Position numbers and translations under genes: made by a program
Shown: positions 32,358 to 44,254 of the stretch, in pieces
How the letters are laid out: every line of letters starts with the position of its first letter
Numbering within the stretch: the stretch's first letter is position 1
NCBI GenBank assembly: GCA_020650975.1
Contig: JAIPMN010000475.1
Span: 1-64,000 of the forward strand
Reading direction: 5' to 3'
Origin: Apostichopus californicus
Lineage: Eukaryota; Echinodermata; Holothuroidea; Aspidochirotida; Stichopodidae
DNA length: 64,000 nt
Notes under the pieces: model-generated
Database searches by the model: none
What the model was told of the DNA's origin: nothing
The model's input: the letters and a program-made list of their open reading frames with translations, nothing else

Positions 32358-35284
32358 TCTGGAACTTGGAGGTGAGATTTGGAGAGACATTTAAGTAATG
32401 TTTGTCTAAACTGCCGTCTAACATGTAGAACGCAAGGATGTCAACAAAGGTTTTCTCACATATTTTACATTAAAAGCATACTAGTAAGACTAAAATGTAA
32501 TTAATGTAGACATTTGGTGCTTAAACAATATATAAATGTTCTACTGTGTATTTTTAAGCTTCAGATGGAGGTGACCCTGGTCATTATATTTCATTTGATG
32601 GGGGAGGTGTTGTTTGGTTTTGATGTCCTATGTACTAGTGTGTGCTGTTCTTAAGTGTTTAAAATGTACTGCTGTTCAGACTATGGTGTAATGTGAATGA
32701 TTATAAAGCAAGCATCATTAATACCACAACAATTGAGTTGAAAGTGTTGTTGTTTACCTTGGTAACATCCAGGATCGTTTATCCACAAAGTCTCATCAAA
32801 ACATTTTGCAATTTGATGAGACATTGTTTAATGAAGTACATTGACAGCTAGTTAAACATTTATCATCAGGGAATAGGAACAAGATTATGAAAAACAACCA
32901 TATCTGAAGTTTAAGTCCCACTTAGAACTGTTCATCCCATTGGCTTGAAATGAGCAGTTGGCACGGTTACCGTGGAATTGCTCTTTTCATCCAGCAGAGT
33001 GATATATTTTAGTCCTTAAGTGTCTTCTTGTCTGTAACTGCTCTCAATGAACTGCTCGCTCCATTGACGACACTACCAAATTGTAGAAGAAAAAGTCATA
33101 TGTTTTTTGTTGTTTCCTTCATCAACAGATTCAAGAGTTTGAGGAGCAAGAAATTCATTCCAGACCGCACCGTACTCTTGATTTTATTCCAATTCACAAC
33201 GAACATAGTTTGCTTCAGTTTTCCACATGCATGTGAAGTGATTATATAGTTATTCATTTGAATTATTCATAGTAGTAAAAGTAAAAATAATATGTAACAA
33301 ACTTAAAAAGTTTGAAAATTATAAGGAGAAATTTAATTTAATTTTTAGATGGTCATTTCTTATTTCAGGTTAAGAGCTTTTGTAAGAATGCATTTATACC
33401 ATCACATAATTTTTAGTATTGAAGTTGTAAAACAATTTTTTCATTCTTTTCTTCTCATTTACAAAATAAAATATATAAAAAAAAAATTGTCTAACATTGA
33501 TTTAGTTAAAAAAAGATTTTTGAATGTTGATAATTATAATGACATCAGGGTGAATAGTTTATATCTCAAAAGAACTAAAACCTAGTTATCAGAATTTTGG
33601 AAGTAAAGGTCTTTGTTTCTTCTTTTCTACAAAATTGACAATATTATGAAAAGCTTACTGGGTTATTTGATAAAAAAAAATAATTTTAGTTCGGGTAAAG
33701 GGGAAGGACAAAACGAATCATGTGTAAGTCTCAATTAATATTGAATATAAAAACGGTCGTGTAGGCTTATGCAAAAGCACTTTACAATGTGATTGTCAAT
33801 ATGTGTATTAAACCCACATTATGTGGGTATCTCATGGTGCTGACTCTGTGTTTAGGTTGTCAAAGAATCATAGGCTTATATTTCAGACGTTTTTGAACGT
33901 ACAGAGCATCAAAAGTCATATAAAAAATTATATCAGTTTATTGAATCCAAATTTTGATACTCAATGAGACAGTGGTAAGCTTATTTTAAAAGTTGGCAAT
34001 ATCATTTAAAATTCATTTTTTTGCTTTTTCACCAAAAATTTGCATAGTTTTTTCTACAAATTTTATTTCATACTCATGTCTTCAAGGAAAAGAATACGTA
34101 ATGAGTCTTAAAAAAAAAGGTTGCGCTTTCATACTGTTTACTATATTTGTCTGTGGTTGTCATGGTGACCTGGTTTTGTTTTGTATGTCCTTTAAAACTT
34201 GATTAGATGGTGATTGTAATTCTCATCATATTTCTTTCCCTTTAGTTGATGCCATTATTAAGGCAAAATGTAGACTTAATGAAGAACAACCAAAAATTAA
34301 CCTTTTTTTGTTGTAAATCTAACCCTGTTTTACGAGAAAGTTTTGTGCATGTTTCTCTTTTTCTTCTTCCTTTTTTTTGTTGTCTCTCTTCTGTTAGTAT
34401 TCTTTACTTTCTTTACTATTCAAACTAATGCTTTGTAAATTTTGTCAAACAATTTAAGTTAGTCACATGGAGATGGGTTGTAAGATTTCTCATTTAGTAG
34501 AGGGCGCTAGTTGTGAATTAGAAGGTGGAATGAAGGGAAGATTGCAAAAATAGAAGTAAGATTGAAGGAAGGTTTCTAAGAAATGTTATCATGTCATCAA
34601 ATGTATTATGATTACTGTAATAGTCATCACACACATTATACACTCCTCCCCTTACACCCTCCACTCCCTCCCTCTTGCCAACAATGATTTGTGAAATTCT
34701 CATCTGTATAGTTATAGATATGTTTAGAAAAAAATAAAATGACAATTTTTTGGTGTGAAAGTTTCAACAAAAGACACCTTCGCATAGCTGGTTTGACAAA
34801 TATGAACCCATCTTCTTGATTTTGCCAAAAATTGATGAAATTTTATACTAACAAGCATTTACTGGTCCAGTCTTTTCCATTTAAGAACGAGTGTGTAAGC
34901 CTACGCAAATAACTGTAGCATTCTTGCCAAGGTCAGCTACTAATTAATAAGAAGCATTGGATATATTTGGTCAAAAGAAGTGGTAAATCGCGATGTATAG
35001 GCTGCTGTAGAAACAACAATCATCTGTGCAGTTCCCATAGTTAACCAGTTATCGTTGATAGTGAGATCAATATGTTACTATAAGTATTGTTTCTACTTTA
35101 GATATATCTAACCGATAAAAACATATTGGATTAAGTTCCATAATAGTGTTTTCGTGAAAGTCTTTCTGTATGAAATCAACTACCCTACATAAAAAATGGT
35201 ATTCAAGTATTATAGTTTGGCAAGATTATTTACTCTCCAGATAGGAAAGAAAATTTTATCTACTAATCAAGTTTCAAGTCATAA

Positions 35285-35452
35285 CCTCCCTCCCCCCCCC
35301 ACCATTTGGGGAAGGAATGGGGCAGGTGGGAACATACATTGAGACATACCCCTCCCCCTTAACTAAGGGGGAGTGAGAGGGGAATGTGCGATCATACATC
35401 AAGCCATATTATCCCTCTGGGGGTAGGGGGAGAGGGGCAGGTGGTGTATTCA
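35285..35452. repeat. G/C-run-rich local duplication
   Basis: ACATACATTGAGACATACC near 35332 and ATCATACATCAAGCCATATT near 35391 are related, each flanked by GGGG- or CCCC-rich runs and a GGGGCAGGTGG word (35320s and 35430s). It looks like a roughly 60-bp diverged tandem repeat. Confidence 0.5.
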
Positions 35453-36674
35453 CACTTCTTCTAAAGGACCACTTGTATAGAGGGGGTACCTTCTGATTAT
35501 CAGAGGTTTCAGTCTTCTGAAATATTACATATTCCATTCAGGGAAGACTTCTAAAGCTTTATCCTGAACATAATATTCATATATACCAGCTTTTCTTTTG
35601 CATTCTCATTATTATCTTATACATATAACTTAGTTATACCCACAATCCCACAATAGATTCATTTTATGTATAAAATCTCCCTGTGATTAGCCATAAAATA
35701 AAAAAGTTCAAATTTTACAGCACAAAAGAATGTGATCACCGAGTAGAAAAACCCTTATCTGTAAATGCTGGCAGTGTGACCATTTACATAGCTTTCTGGC
35801 ATCTTGTAAGCTATTTCCTGTTTAAGAATTTGAAATAGTTCTTGAGAGAAGCAGTAAATCATGATTTACTATTAAAACTATTTACATATATGTGTGAATT
35901 TTTGACATGGCATTGGTGGATGGTATCATTGGCAAATTACATTTGGATTTATGGAGTTAATGTTATATTGAAAATTCTGAATTGACTTTAATACATGTGT
36001 AAATGAATGATTTAATGTGGCTTACAATTAACAACTGCCTTAACTCTACAAAAATGTTTCATTTGTTTGTTTTTCGTTGTTTTGATACATGAACAAATAA
36101 AAAATAGAGTAGCTTCAATATTCATTTCTTTTACATTTTTTAAAATTTTATTTTTCTGGTTTTGTTGAAAACAATTGTTATTTACAGTTATACAAAAATT
36201 TTGACATTATGAATATAATATATGAATATTTCACCTAAGGCAACAAATCCATTTACATTGCACTGATGGTAACTGTCATACAAGAACTATAGCTTCAAGT
36301 TTTTTTAGACGAGTATCCTCATGTTTTTGGTAATGTCAAAGAAAGACATAAATAATGATAAATATTGGTAACTTGAGCAGGGAAACTTTCACGAAAAGCA
36401 GATTCAAACCTTTTGCTTTAATTCACTGTAAATCCCTTCATATTCCATTTAAAATATTTTGAAAGTTTGTTGCGATGTGACTGAAAATTGGTCAAAATTT
36501 TGTGGAGAAAAGAAGCTGTGGCTGGGAGAACCAATGGAACAGTTATTGCATCGGTTCAGTTGCACATGGATGGAAGTCTATGGAGTCGCTGTAAACAATC
36601 AGAACTCCAAAATAATTGATATTGGTAAATAACTTCTTTAGGCAGAAGTTTAGTATTGATATGATAAAAATAAT

Positions 36675-36970
36675 TGTGGAGTTGCTCAGTGGTTATCGCC
36701 GGTGCCTTTCAATCATAAGGTCCCAAGTTCGAGTCACTCCAAGATTAATGTATGTTGTCAAGTTACAGAGTTGTTGAAAATTGACAATTCATAATCATGG
36801 ACGTTAAATATGAATCTAAGAGACTGATTTTGGTCAGCTTGCGGCTTTGACAAGCCAATGATGGCTTCTTGGCGAGTTCCTGCTTGCAGGAGGATCTAAA
36901 ATACGATTCATACATAATAGTTTCAACATGTGCTTCCACATAATCAAGTTTGGAGTTTTGGTTGGTAGAT
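36675..36970 (+). mobile_element. tRNA-derived SINE or SINE fragment
   Basis: At 36677-36745 GTGGAGTTGCTCAGTGGTTA resembles a tRNA A-box region and CCCAAGTTCGAGTCACTCC a B-box and acceptor stem. The following 200 bases include a GC-richer part (GGCTTTGACAAGCCAATGAT). The stems are imperfect, so it is not a working tRNA gene. The right boundary is uncertain. Confidence 0.5.
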
Positions 36971-37521
36971 ACCAAAGTTTAAAAGTTACCTTCATAGATT
37001 ACCCATGATCTTGGCCTTTTTTAATGTTGTTGTGCCTCTAGTTTGTGACCAGAGTTGTAGTGAGTTCATACTCTTACTCCCTACCAAGGGGGAATTTGTG
37101 CTCGTGCTGTTTCATTTATTTCTGGTAAATAGTGTTACCAATAAAATTTATGTATCATGGAAAAGGCAAAGCCTTCATGATGTAATACCAATAGCACAAC
37201 AGCAAAACTACCTCTATCAAAATGAAATGAACATAAAACAATTAAAAGCAACTATATAATTAAAATACTTAACGAAGAATGGAACTTTGAAAGTGAGGCA
37301 ACACTAATAGTTCTGTGATGTCACATTTTGACTTTCTCAAGTCTTCTGTCTAGTATAAGCAGTATAGAGATATCTTCCAAACTGAATCATTATTGTTCTC
37401 TTAGCTGATTTTGGCAGAGCTGATTTTCATTAAACTAACCACTAATAAATCATGTTTGGTTGCATGTTCTTCTTTGCCATAACCTAAATGTACAACAATT
37501 GAACTATGAAACGGGAAAGTG

Positions 37522-37749
37522 TCAGGTAACACCCGAGTTAGGCAGTTCCCTAGAACATGCATCTACTAATTCGTCATCTTCATCTGTTGCGATGTCGTCC
37601 TCCTCATCGCTGTCACTAAACTTCACGAGAGACGGGAACAACTCGCCCCCGTGACAGAGCAAACCTTCAACATGGCGGTAAATCCTTGCCGTATGTCTGT
37701 CCCAAGGATCCAGACTGTTCAAACGAGGCAGAAGAAGAGCTGCCAGTGT
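37522..37749 (-). CDS. TEDC2: TEDC2 exon 8: C-terminal exon with stop
   Basis: The acceptor is ttcctttgaag; phase 0. It encodes TLAALLLPRLNSLDPWDRHT then ARIYRHVEGLLCHGGELFPS and an acidic tail DSDEEDDIATDEDDEL. The stop TGA is at 37524-37522. The VEGLLCHGGELFP block matches human VHSLLCEGGARVL. The acidic tail is not in the human protein. Confidence 0.9.
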   Translation of the reverse strand, partial: TLAALLLPRLNSLDPWDRHTARIYRHVEGLLCHGGELFPSLVKFSDSDEEDDIATDEDDELVDACSRELPNSGVT

Positions 37750-40700
37750 CTTCAAAGGAAGAGGACAAATGCAAGTATAAGGGTTTATCATGCTCCTCTT
37801 CTGTGTCTTTAAAATACACAAAAAGTTGAGGGAATGTATTTAAAAAGTAAGTGGATTTGAAGCGAATGACCTATGCAATTCAAATTTCATAAAAAAAAAT
37901 GCTTCCATTATATTGAAGGTTTTGTCATCAAGAGATATAATATCAGTTCTCAATAATTGAACCATGCGTGACAAAATTGCAACTGGGATGACCACTTTTG
38001 TAATCTGGTTGGGAATGTAGTGGGTGGGTGGGGGGGGGAGGGAGGATGGGCAGGAGCTGATGGGTTGGGCAAAATATTGAACTGTATGGAGATATTATCC
38101 TCATCTTTTGGTAAGGGTGTGTTTTCATACATATCATTTGGAAGAACAAAACTTTATTACATTACGTTTGTACCCACACCCTTACCCCATCTGGAAGATG
38201 CCTTCCGCTTATAGTATAGTTCTTACTGCTCAATAACTTCATTAAAATCCTACTACACCAACTACGAAATTTTCATGTGTTCCTTCATATACAGACCACA
38301 CCCTGCAAATTTGTGCCAAGCTTTAATAACAAAAAGTGCCACTCCTTGCCCATGACTTTTGGCAACTTTATTGCAAAAATATTATTTTACACAGAATGAT
38401 TACTGGAGACTACTTATGTTATGTACTCTTAATGAGAGCAGTTTTTACAAAATACACATCAAACACTTCAACCCATTCCCCTTCTACTAAACCAAGGACA
38501 ACCTACCTGTTCCACTTGAAGTTGGTTTTCTATGATTCGAACTCTCAGCTGAAGGTCTACATAAGTCTGTAGCTGCCTCAGAGTCTCGTATCTTAAGACA
38601 CCAGCTGGCATTGAAGCGGGAGGTTCCACAGGTCTTTGTTCTTTGAGAAAGAATAAATTAACAAAGAACAAGTGATAAAATGTTTTGTTTTTTTTAAACA
38701 GCAACCATTCTATCAAATTCAAGATATAGATATGACGTTGAAGCAAAAAAAAAAAAAACCCAAAACAAACCTTCCCATACTTTTCAAAGTGCATCTTCAA
38801 ACCACTTGTTAAGCAATGAAAGTAAAAAGTGTCAAAATATTTACCAAAATTAACTGCTGTATAATATGCTCTATCATTCTCTATTCATGCTCTATCATTT
38901 GCTCTATCATTTTGAAATTTTTTTTAAAGCCTAACCACTCACCAGCTTCACCGGTCTCCATTAACATCCCTCTCTGGTGTTCAAGTTGCTTGCTTCTGGA
39001 TTCTATCTGCTTGAGATGCTCTTCCATCAATGTTAGTTCTTCAGATGATATAGCTTTCCCTGTCAGAGAGAAGGGACATGTACATAGTAAACTCTTACTT
39101 GCACTCTAGTAGTTTCCTGTACTTTCTAATTGTACTCATACATTTTGGAAATCTAGTATACAGATACTTGTCCAAGCTTACAGACTTAAACTTGTGAAAG
39201 CATTGTATGTTTACTCTCAAGCTGTAATATTTATGCTAAGTCTGCCTACTGACAATATTACTAGGCTCTATTATTATAATATATATTATATATTATATTA
39301 TTAAAAGGCTTGGTGAAAAGAATGGAAAAGGTTTGATTACAATGCAAAAATTCTACCACTAATACTCGGCAGTTTGACTCCTTAAGTCCCAGTACATTAG
39401 TATGTATGTCAATAACTAATGCTTACACATGTATACAAACAGAGGGTTGGGAGAGCATGAGATCGCCAATCAGTACAAAATAATAATGTTCACATTTGGG
39501 AGAGTTATACCTCGGAACCAAGACTATACTCAAGAAGTAATCTAAAACCCATGTTGATTGCACTCTGAGTAAGTCTCAGTCTCACCTTGCTTTTGCTGTA
39601 CTTTGTTAGAAATTGCTGCAGTTGATTCCAAGAGATGCTCGTATTCCCTGCACATCTCAGATGCTATAAGAGTTTGTCCTTGCTGGCAAATACAAAACCA
39701 GTGACAAAATTAACAGCATAAAACACATGATGGGCAATGCTAGAAATAACCTCCATAAGAGAGTAATAACTTCAATAGCAAAGCTGAAAATAGCGTTGTG
39801 CTTCAGGTATGTCTGCACATACCTTCATAGAACGTGACAAATTAATAAACTTTATTTTGCATAAAACAGAAAAAGAATTAAAACCGTTAAGATTGTACAT
39901 TTTCAAAAACCAAATAAAAATAATTCATTCACTTTTCTATCAAGAATTAAAAACATTAAATATTGTAACTTTTCAGAAACAAAAACTGTAATGTCAATGT
40001 GCATGAATGGGCAGAAATCCATACCTGAAACTTTGACTGCCTAAAACAAGTATTTTAGTCTCTTTAAATTTAAATCATCTTTTGACAGATTTCTGAAACA
40101 AAAAGCTGAAATGCCCAAAATGGTTCCAACATTGCACCACTAAAATCAAAAACAAAATTTGTCAACAACCTTATAAACTATTCAGAATGAATGTAGTAAA
40201 GTAATAATGCTTAAACACAACAACAAGAAATCATATGTAAATCTTCTTCCCCCTAATTTGAAGGAAAGTTTCTTCATTAGACTTTTTCAAAATGTTACTG
40301 TAGTAGCATTATTCTCCAGTGATAAGCTTGTTATGAGTAATCATATGCAAATTGAACGCATGTTGACCAATTTCCTAGAACTCTGAAACTCAAAACTTTT
40401 CCAGTACAATGTTCAGTTTTGATCTGTACATTTCTAAGAGCTCCATTCCTTTGTAGTTTAACACTTGTTTTTTCTTTTGCCTTGGCTTAGTTCTTCTCCC
40501 GGGAAGGTTTTATTGCCAGGCCTGTAAAGTCAGCTTCTTTCCTCTTAGTTTCATATAGTAAATGCTTCCATTCTGAAATTTTTTGGCTGGTCTTAATGTT
40601 TTACCCTTTCTGCAGTATTTTTACACTTTTAATCTATTATGTCAAATAAATTTTTCTTGCTAACATGCAGGAGCCGTGCTTTGCACAGCTCGATCGTCCT

Positions 40701-43172
40701 CATCCCTCCCCTCCTTCCCCCCCCCCCTCGGCACACACAGTGCAACATTTAGGCAATCATTCTTTCATCGTGATTAATTCATCTGCAATATCCTATTTGC
40801 TTACATATTGTCGCCATCATCCCTTGCCACCCAACCAAACATACAAATAAAGCCTTTCGACTGGCCCATGAGCAACACAAAACTCAGGGACCTTGGCATA
40901 AGACAACAGAAGAAATAAGATATCTTACATATGCAGATGAGTTGTTAAGCTTCTCCAAGAATCCACCTGTTTTAGGTGACTTAAACTTTGAACTCTGTTT
41001 GATTTTTGATCTCCACTTTGAGTTGCTGGAAAGAAGTTTCTTCAAAGAAGCCGGAATTTTTAACGATTTTCTGAGGAGAAAGAAAATTAAAAGTAGTGCC
41101 TATGATATGAATAGGAAGTTAAAGTTAATATGTACTGACTTATATTTATCGACAGAACAACTAAAGGATGCTGAGAACTGTGTAATTTGTCCCATGATGG
41201 TTTGGTATAAACAAATCTTTGTATGTTGCTATTACGTATGTGGAAGAGAGAATACAGCCTTTAAGTTGGTGATTGCTTTCTCAGCTCTCGCTTGGTATCT
41301 GTTAATCATGCTGTGCCCTGTATCAATTTTCACATTGATGTGATAAATAACTATGTATCTCTCCAAATATTGGTCAGATCTAAGTTATTGAAACATTGTC
41401 CAATTCCTCAACTAATACAAATATTTGATAGTAATAACATGAGAGATTGCTCACCCATCCTTCAATAGTTCAAAAGCAGTTTCTTCAACTTTTATTGGTT
41501 CTGGATTACTTCTTCTCTGGTGTAAAGATTTCATGTTTACAACCTCACATTCACCAGATTCATGGTCTAACCTTGTTTCCACATCACCATCACTGGTATG
41601 CCTGGCCAACAACTCACTTCTTTCTCTTTCGTCTATGCTTGCCTTAGCAATATTTGTATTGATTCCTTCAACAGTTACCTTCTCGTTTTCAATTGCATGT
41701 TGACCTTTGACATTTCTGTCTCTGACTAACACACCCTTCTTATCATCTAATACATTTCTCACTTTCCCTCCAGATAACAATCTGTCGCTACGCGGTGGCA
41801 AACTTCCAATTCTTCCTCCTCCTCCTACTTCTCTTGATCTTTCACTTCCAGATGAAGTTAACCTACGTTTATCTAATCCCTTGTTGCTCTCTCTTCCTCT
41901 GATCCCCTTCCCGATGTCGGACGATGATGTTTTGTACATATATCTCTTTTGAGCAGAGACGGGCTTTGGAAGTCTTACGACTGCCTTTGGTTTGCTCTTT
42001 CCAGTGGCCTTATCCTCAACCTTTGATGTCTTTTTGATATTGATAGGCTCAAACTTTGCAGGCAGCTTCTTTCTGTTATTTATAGTAAGGCGTTTTCCAG
42101 GATTATCATCTTGCTTTGGATCGGAGGCTTTGGAGTGTCTCTGAATGAGGTCTTTCAGAACTGAGTCGGTCACTATGGCAACATCATCCAGTCTGTCCCT
42201 ACATTCCTTGACCTGCGCATCTTCTTTATTATTGACTTGACATTCTGTGCCTGATGAAATGAGTCCAGTTTGAACTTCGGGAAGAAGATTCTTGAAGGAA
42301 ACACAAGCGAAAAGAGAGACAATTTTTCAGGCATATTACTTATTCTTCACTGTGAGAGCACCCTAAAATTTAACTAAAAATACTTTTTACAAATGCCTGT
42401 GAACCTCCAAATTATTCTAAGACATTTAAACAATTCCTTGACTCTATGATGGATAAAATATATCAAATTGGAAATGATTTTTTTTATCATTCATGAGTTT
42501 CCCCATTGTTTTCACCTACATTCTGTAAATTAAAGTACCATTGGCACTTCTTCTTTTAAACTTCCTTTCTGGCATAGTTCAAGGCATTTTAGGTCACCAG
42601 TATTGTTGCCAAGTTGCTAAAGATGCTAATAATTGCTAAGATGTATCTAAAACTACTTTCCTGAATATCTATATTATTTCCAGATACTAAATAATGTTAC
42701 ATTAAATTATTCTACAAGGGATAATTAATTTCAAAGTCAGCAATGACAAAACTTCTCAAAATTTATTTCATGAGTGCCTGTTGTTTTGGTTTCCTTTCTC
42801 GCTTTGGTTTTCTCTCTCTTCTCTCTGGCATACTTGGTAGCTAAATGAATTTAGTATAAGCTGACTGAAATACTCATTTGAGTTTTAAAATCACAACTGG
42901 CTTGCAATCTCACCTTAACAGCTCTATCTCTAGCCTTGTTTGCTTTCTCTAATCCTTTCTTTAATTCTTGCAGCATCCTTTCCTCTTCAGCTGAGACCAA
43001 GGATGAAACCTTAACTTCTCCATCTCCTTTGGTGTGATCAACATCAGGAAGGTGAGTTTTTTCTGATGGCCAGGGCAATAGCAATTTATGAAGTTCTGTT
43101 GCAAGGGCAGCACATTCTGAATTACTTTGATCTAAATATTCTTGCCATTGCAACAAACTCCTTGGTAGATTC
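37522..43172 (-). CDS. TEDC2: tubulin epsilon and delta complex protein 2 (gene span, first exon unresolved)
   Basis: Seven exons join in frame on the minus strand: 43172-42914, 42290-41455, 41070-40929, 39682-39586, 39059-38943, 38640-38507 and 37749-37522, about 600 residues. Three blocks match human TEDC2 (C16orf59): LPASLKKLLSSNSKW-like KIPASLKKLL...FLEKL (human LPAAFRKAASQNSSLW...FLQNM), YETLRQLQTYVDLQLRVRII (human STQELQTLAALKLRVAML) and LLLPRL...IYRHVEGLLCHGGELF (human LLPLV...VHSLLCEGGARVL). TEDC2 acts with TEDC1 and delta- and epsilon-tubulin to stabilise centriolar triplet microtubules. The N-terminal start is not settled: exon 43172 enters in phase 2, so a short upstream exon is likely, although the frame is open to Met codons at 43195-43297. 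This protein is longer than the human one (433 residues), mainly through the basic exon 42290-41455. Confidence 0.85.
37750..38506 (-). other. TEDC2 intron 7
   Basis: 757 nt with a G-run-rich tract at 38011-38069. Open frames across it follow from that tract. Confidence 0.6.
38507..38640 (-). CDS. TEDC2: TEDC2 exon 7: conserved helix
   Basis: The acceptor is tttctcaaag and the donor gaacag|gtaggt; phase 1 in, phase 0 out. It encodes QRPVEPPASMPAGVLRYETL then RQLQTYVDLQLRVRIIENQL and QVEQ, matching human YSSTQELQTLAALKLRVAML and DQQIHLEK. Confidence 0.9.
38943..39059 (-). CDS. TEDC2: TEDC2 exon 6: coiled-coil segment
   Basis: The acceptor is tctctctgacag and the donor gctg|gtgagt; phase 1 on both sides. 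It encodes KAISSEELTLMEEHLKQIES then RSKQLEHQRGMLMETGEA, a heptad-like helix. Confidence 0.8.
39060..39585 (-). other. TEDC2 intron 5
   Basis: 526 nt; contains an AT dinucleotide-rich microsatellite at 39269-39303. Nothing else. Confidence 0.6.
39586..39682 (-). CDS. TEDC2: TEDC2 exon 5: coiled-coil segment
   Basis: The acceptor is tatttgccag and the donor caag|gtgaga; phase 0 in, phase 1 out. It encodes QGQTLIASEMCREYEHLLES then TAAISNKVQQKQ, equivalent to human MDWMQEYRCLLTLEGLQAMVGQ. Human has about 20 more residues just before this point, so one further small exon between 39683 and 40928 may have been missed. Confidence 0.8.
39683..40928 (-). other. TEDC2 intron 4
   Basis: 1.2 kb, AT-rich, with a poly-C run near 40707-40729. 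A small missed exon is possible, but none was found with matching phase. Confidence 0.4.
40929..41070 (-). CDS. TEDC2: TEDC2 exon 4: conserved short helix block
   Basis: The acceptor is ctttctcctcag and the donor gcatat|gtaaga; phase 2 in, phase 0 out. It encodes KSLKIPASLKKLLSSNSKWR then SKIKQSSKFKSPKTGGFLEK and LNNSSAY. It matches human LLRLPAAFRKAASQNSSLW...FLQNMQTASGG. The exon is too short for a simple open-frame scan. Confidence 0.85.
41071..41454 (-). other. TEDC2 intron 3
   Basis: 384 nt, AT-rich. Nothing recognised. Plus-strand open frames here are shadows. Confidence 0.6.
41455..42290 (-). CDS. TEDC2: TEDC2 exon 3: long basic low-complexity segment
   Basis: The acceptor is tttccttcaag and the donor gatgg|gtgagc; 836 nt, phase 0 in, phase 2 out. 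It encodes about 278 residues rich in Lys, Arg, Ser and Gly with no domain. It includes DSVLKDLIQRHSK and FEPINIKKTSK near its start and EETAFELLKDG at its end. The human protein has a shorter, similarly disordered segment here. Confidence 0.85.
42291..42913 (-). other. TEDC2 intron 2
   Basis: 623 nt, AT-rich, with a CT-rich stretch near 42795-42835. No exon found. Confidence 0.6.
42914..43172 (-). CDS. TEDC2: TEDC2 exon 2 (first recognised exon)
   Basis: The acceptor (minus strand) is ttcattcaaaaag and the donor gttaag|gtgaga; phase 2 in, phase 0 out. It encodes NLPRSLLQWQEYLDQSNSEC then a leucine-rich helix ending LLLPW, equivalent to the human N-terminal helix ending LLHAW. A second helix (EEERMLQELKKGLEKANKAR) corresponds to human KELEFLTQALEKAVRVR. 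Confidence 0.8.
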
Positions 43173-43892
43173 CTTTTTGAATGAAAAGAAAGAATCATAT
43201 TTGTAGCACATGTATTTGAAAACATTGCTTTCGGAATGTATGTTACAATTTTAGCATAGCAACTGCAAGACCCCACTTGAAGTGTACTAATCATCACTAT
43301 TCTATAACTTTCTATTTTTTAGGTTACCTATCTGCATCCTAAAGTAAAGATATAAAATATGCCCAAATAACACTTTAATGTCCTCTTGTTGTCTCTGTCT
43401 GAAATTGTGGGCAATTTCCTTAGTCATACTGTATCTTCAATATTAGTAGCATCTATAGGTTTGATACCTATAATGGGACCTGTTTCTACTTATAAAGAGG
43501 GGAATGCATTTGAAATTCACTTGCATGACCTCAAATCTGTCCCAGTTTGTCATCAGTATTGATCTGCATCAGGACTATCTGTAAAATAACTATTATTTCC
43601 ACAGCCTTTAAATTAAAACTGACATACTAGGGAGTAGTAAGCTAACATAAAAAAAATTTGGTTTGTTACTGACTACAACCATTGGCATTAGGCCTACTAC
43701 CCCTAACTAGTTTGTTCAGCTGCACATATTTACATCATTGATTCACACCACTTTCGTGGGGAAAACTGAGGGACAACCTGGGCACACTTCAAGTTGCGCT
43801 AGCTTGCCGTTGCTATTGTCAAATCGTTCAATTTCCGGGAATGTCATAACATTAACAGGTACCGCGCCATACTACTCAATCACATAGGTAGT

Positions 43893-44254
43893 GGCTATTG
43901 ACCCGGCCGCCGGGCCTCTAAGCCCCGATCGCTATTCACCCGGCTGTAGATGGTACCATGGAAGTTGTGCACAGTCCTGGATCTCATATAAATTTACTGT
44001 GTAGGCCTACGTACGTACGTCAGGCAGGGCAAGCGCATGTGTTCAGTAGGCCGGGCTATTAAAGTCTGCAATTGCCTGCGCTGCGGATCATCAGCGGCGA
44101 TCGACCCCCACACAAACAAACGCAATCGCTATTCTCCCGCGCCATTCATTTCGGCAGCCGGGTCGATAAGCCACACTGTTCGCTATTCACCCGGCGGCCG
44201 GGCCGATAAGCTCCGCTCGCTATTCACCCGGCGGCCGGGTCAATAGGCCCCACC
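43893..44254. repeat. GC-rich 37-bp repeat in two clusters
   Basis: The unit CGCTATTCACCCGGCGGCCG, continued as GGCCGATAAGCTCCGCT, occurs at about 43893 and 43930, and again at about 44126 (diverged), 44181 and 44218, with exact 37-bp steps. Each unit centres on the palindrome CCCGGCGGCCGGG or a variant. It forms a CpG-dense block in otherwise AT-rich DNA, at the likely TEDC2 promoter. Confidence 0.85.

Larger units (their letters stand above)
32358..37521. other. intergenic region between two convergent genes, with probable 3' UTRs
   Basis: It follows the stop of the kinase-C2 gene and precedes (tail to tail) the TEDC2 stop. It is AT-rich. AATAAA words occur near 33463, 34734 and 36096 on the plus strand, and TTTATT near 37125 could serve TEDC2 on the minus strand; none is decisive. 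An X-box-like GTTGTCATGGTGAC lies near 34155. A G/C-run repeat occurs at 35285-35452 and a SINE piece at 36675-36970. Confidence 0.5.

Noticed and set aside
36677-36745. Functional tRNA gene
   Set aside because: A- and B-box-like words are present, but the stems do not pair properly. It is better explained as a SINE head.
41451-41952. Plus-strand open frames over TEDC2 exon 3
   Set aside because: Shadows of the minus-strand coding exon.
43195-43297. Upstream Met codons as the TEDC2 start
   Set aside because: Open in frame, but the sequence has no resemblance to TEDC2 and an acceptor sits at 43173. Start left unresolved.
43771-43849. Possible first coding exon of TEDC2 (MTFPEIERFDNSNGK on the minus strand)
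   Set aside because: It has a plausible start, but none of its nearby donors gives the phase 2 needed by the exon at 43172.
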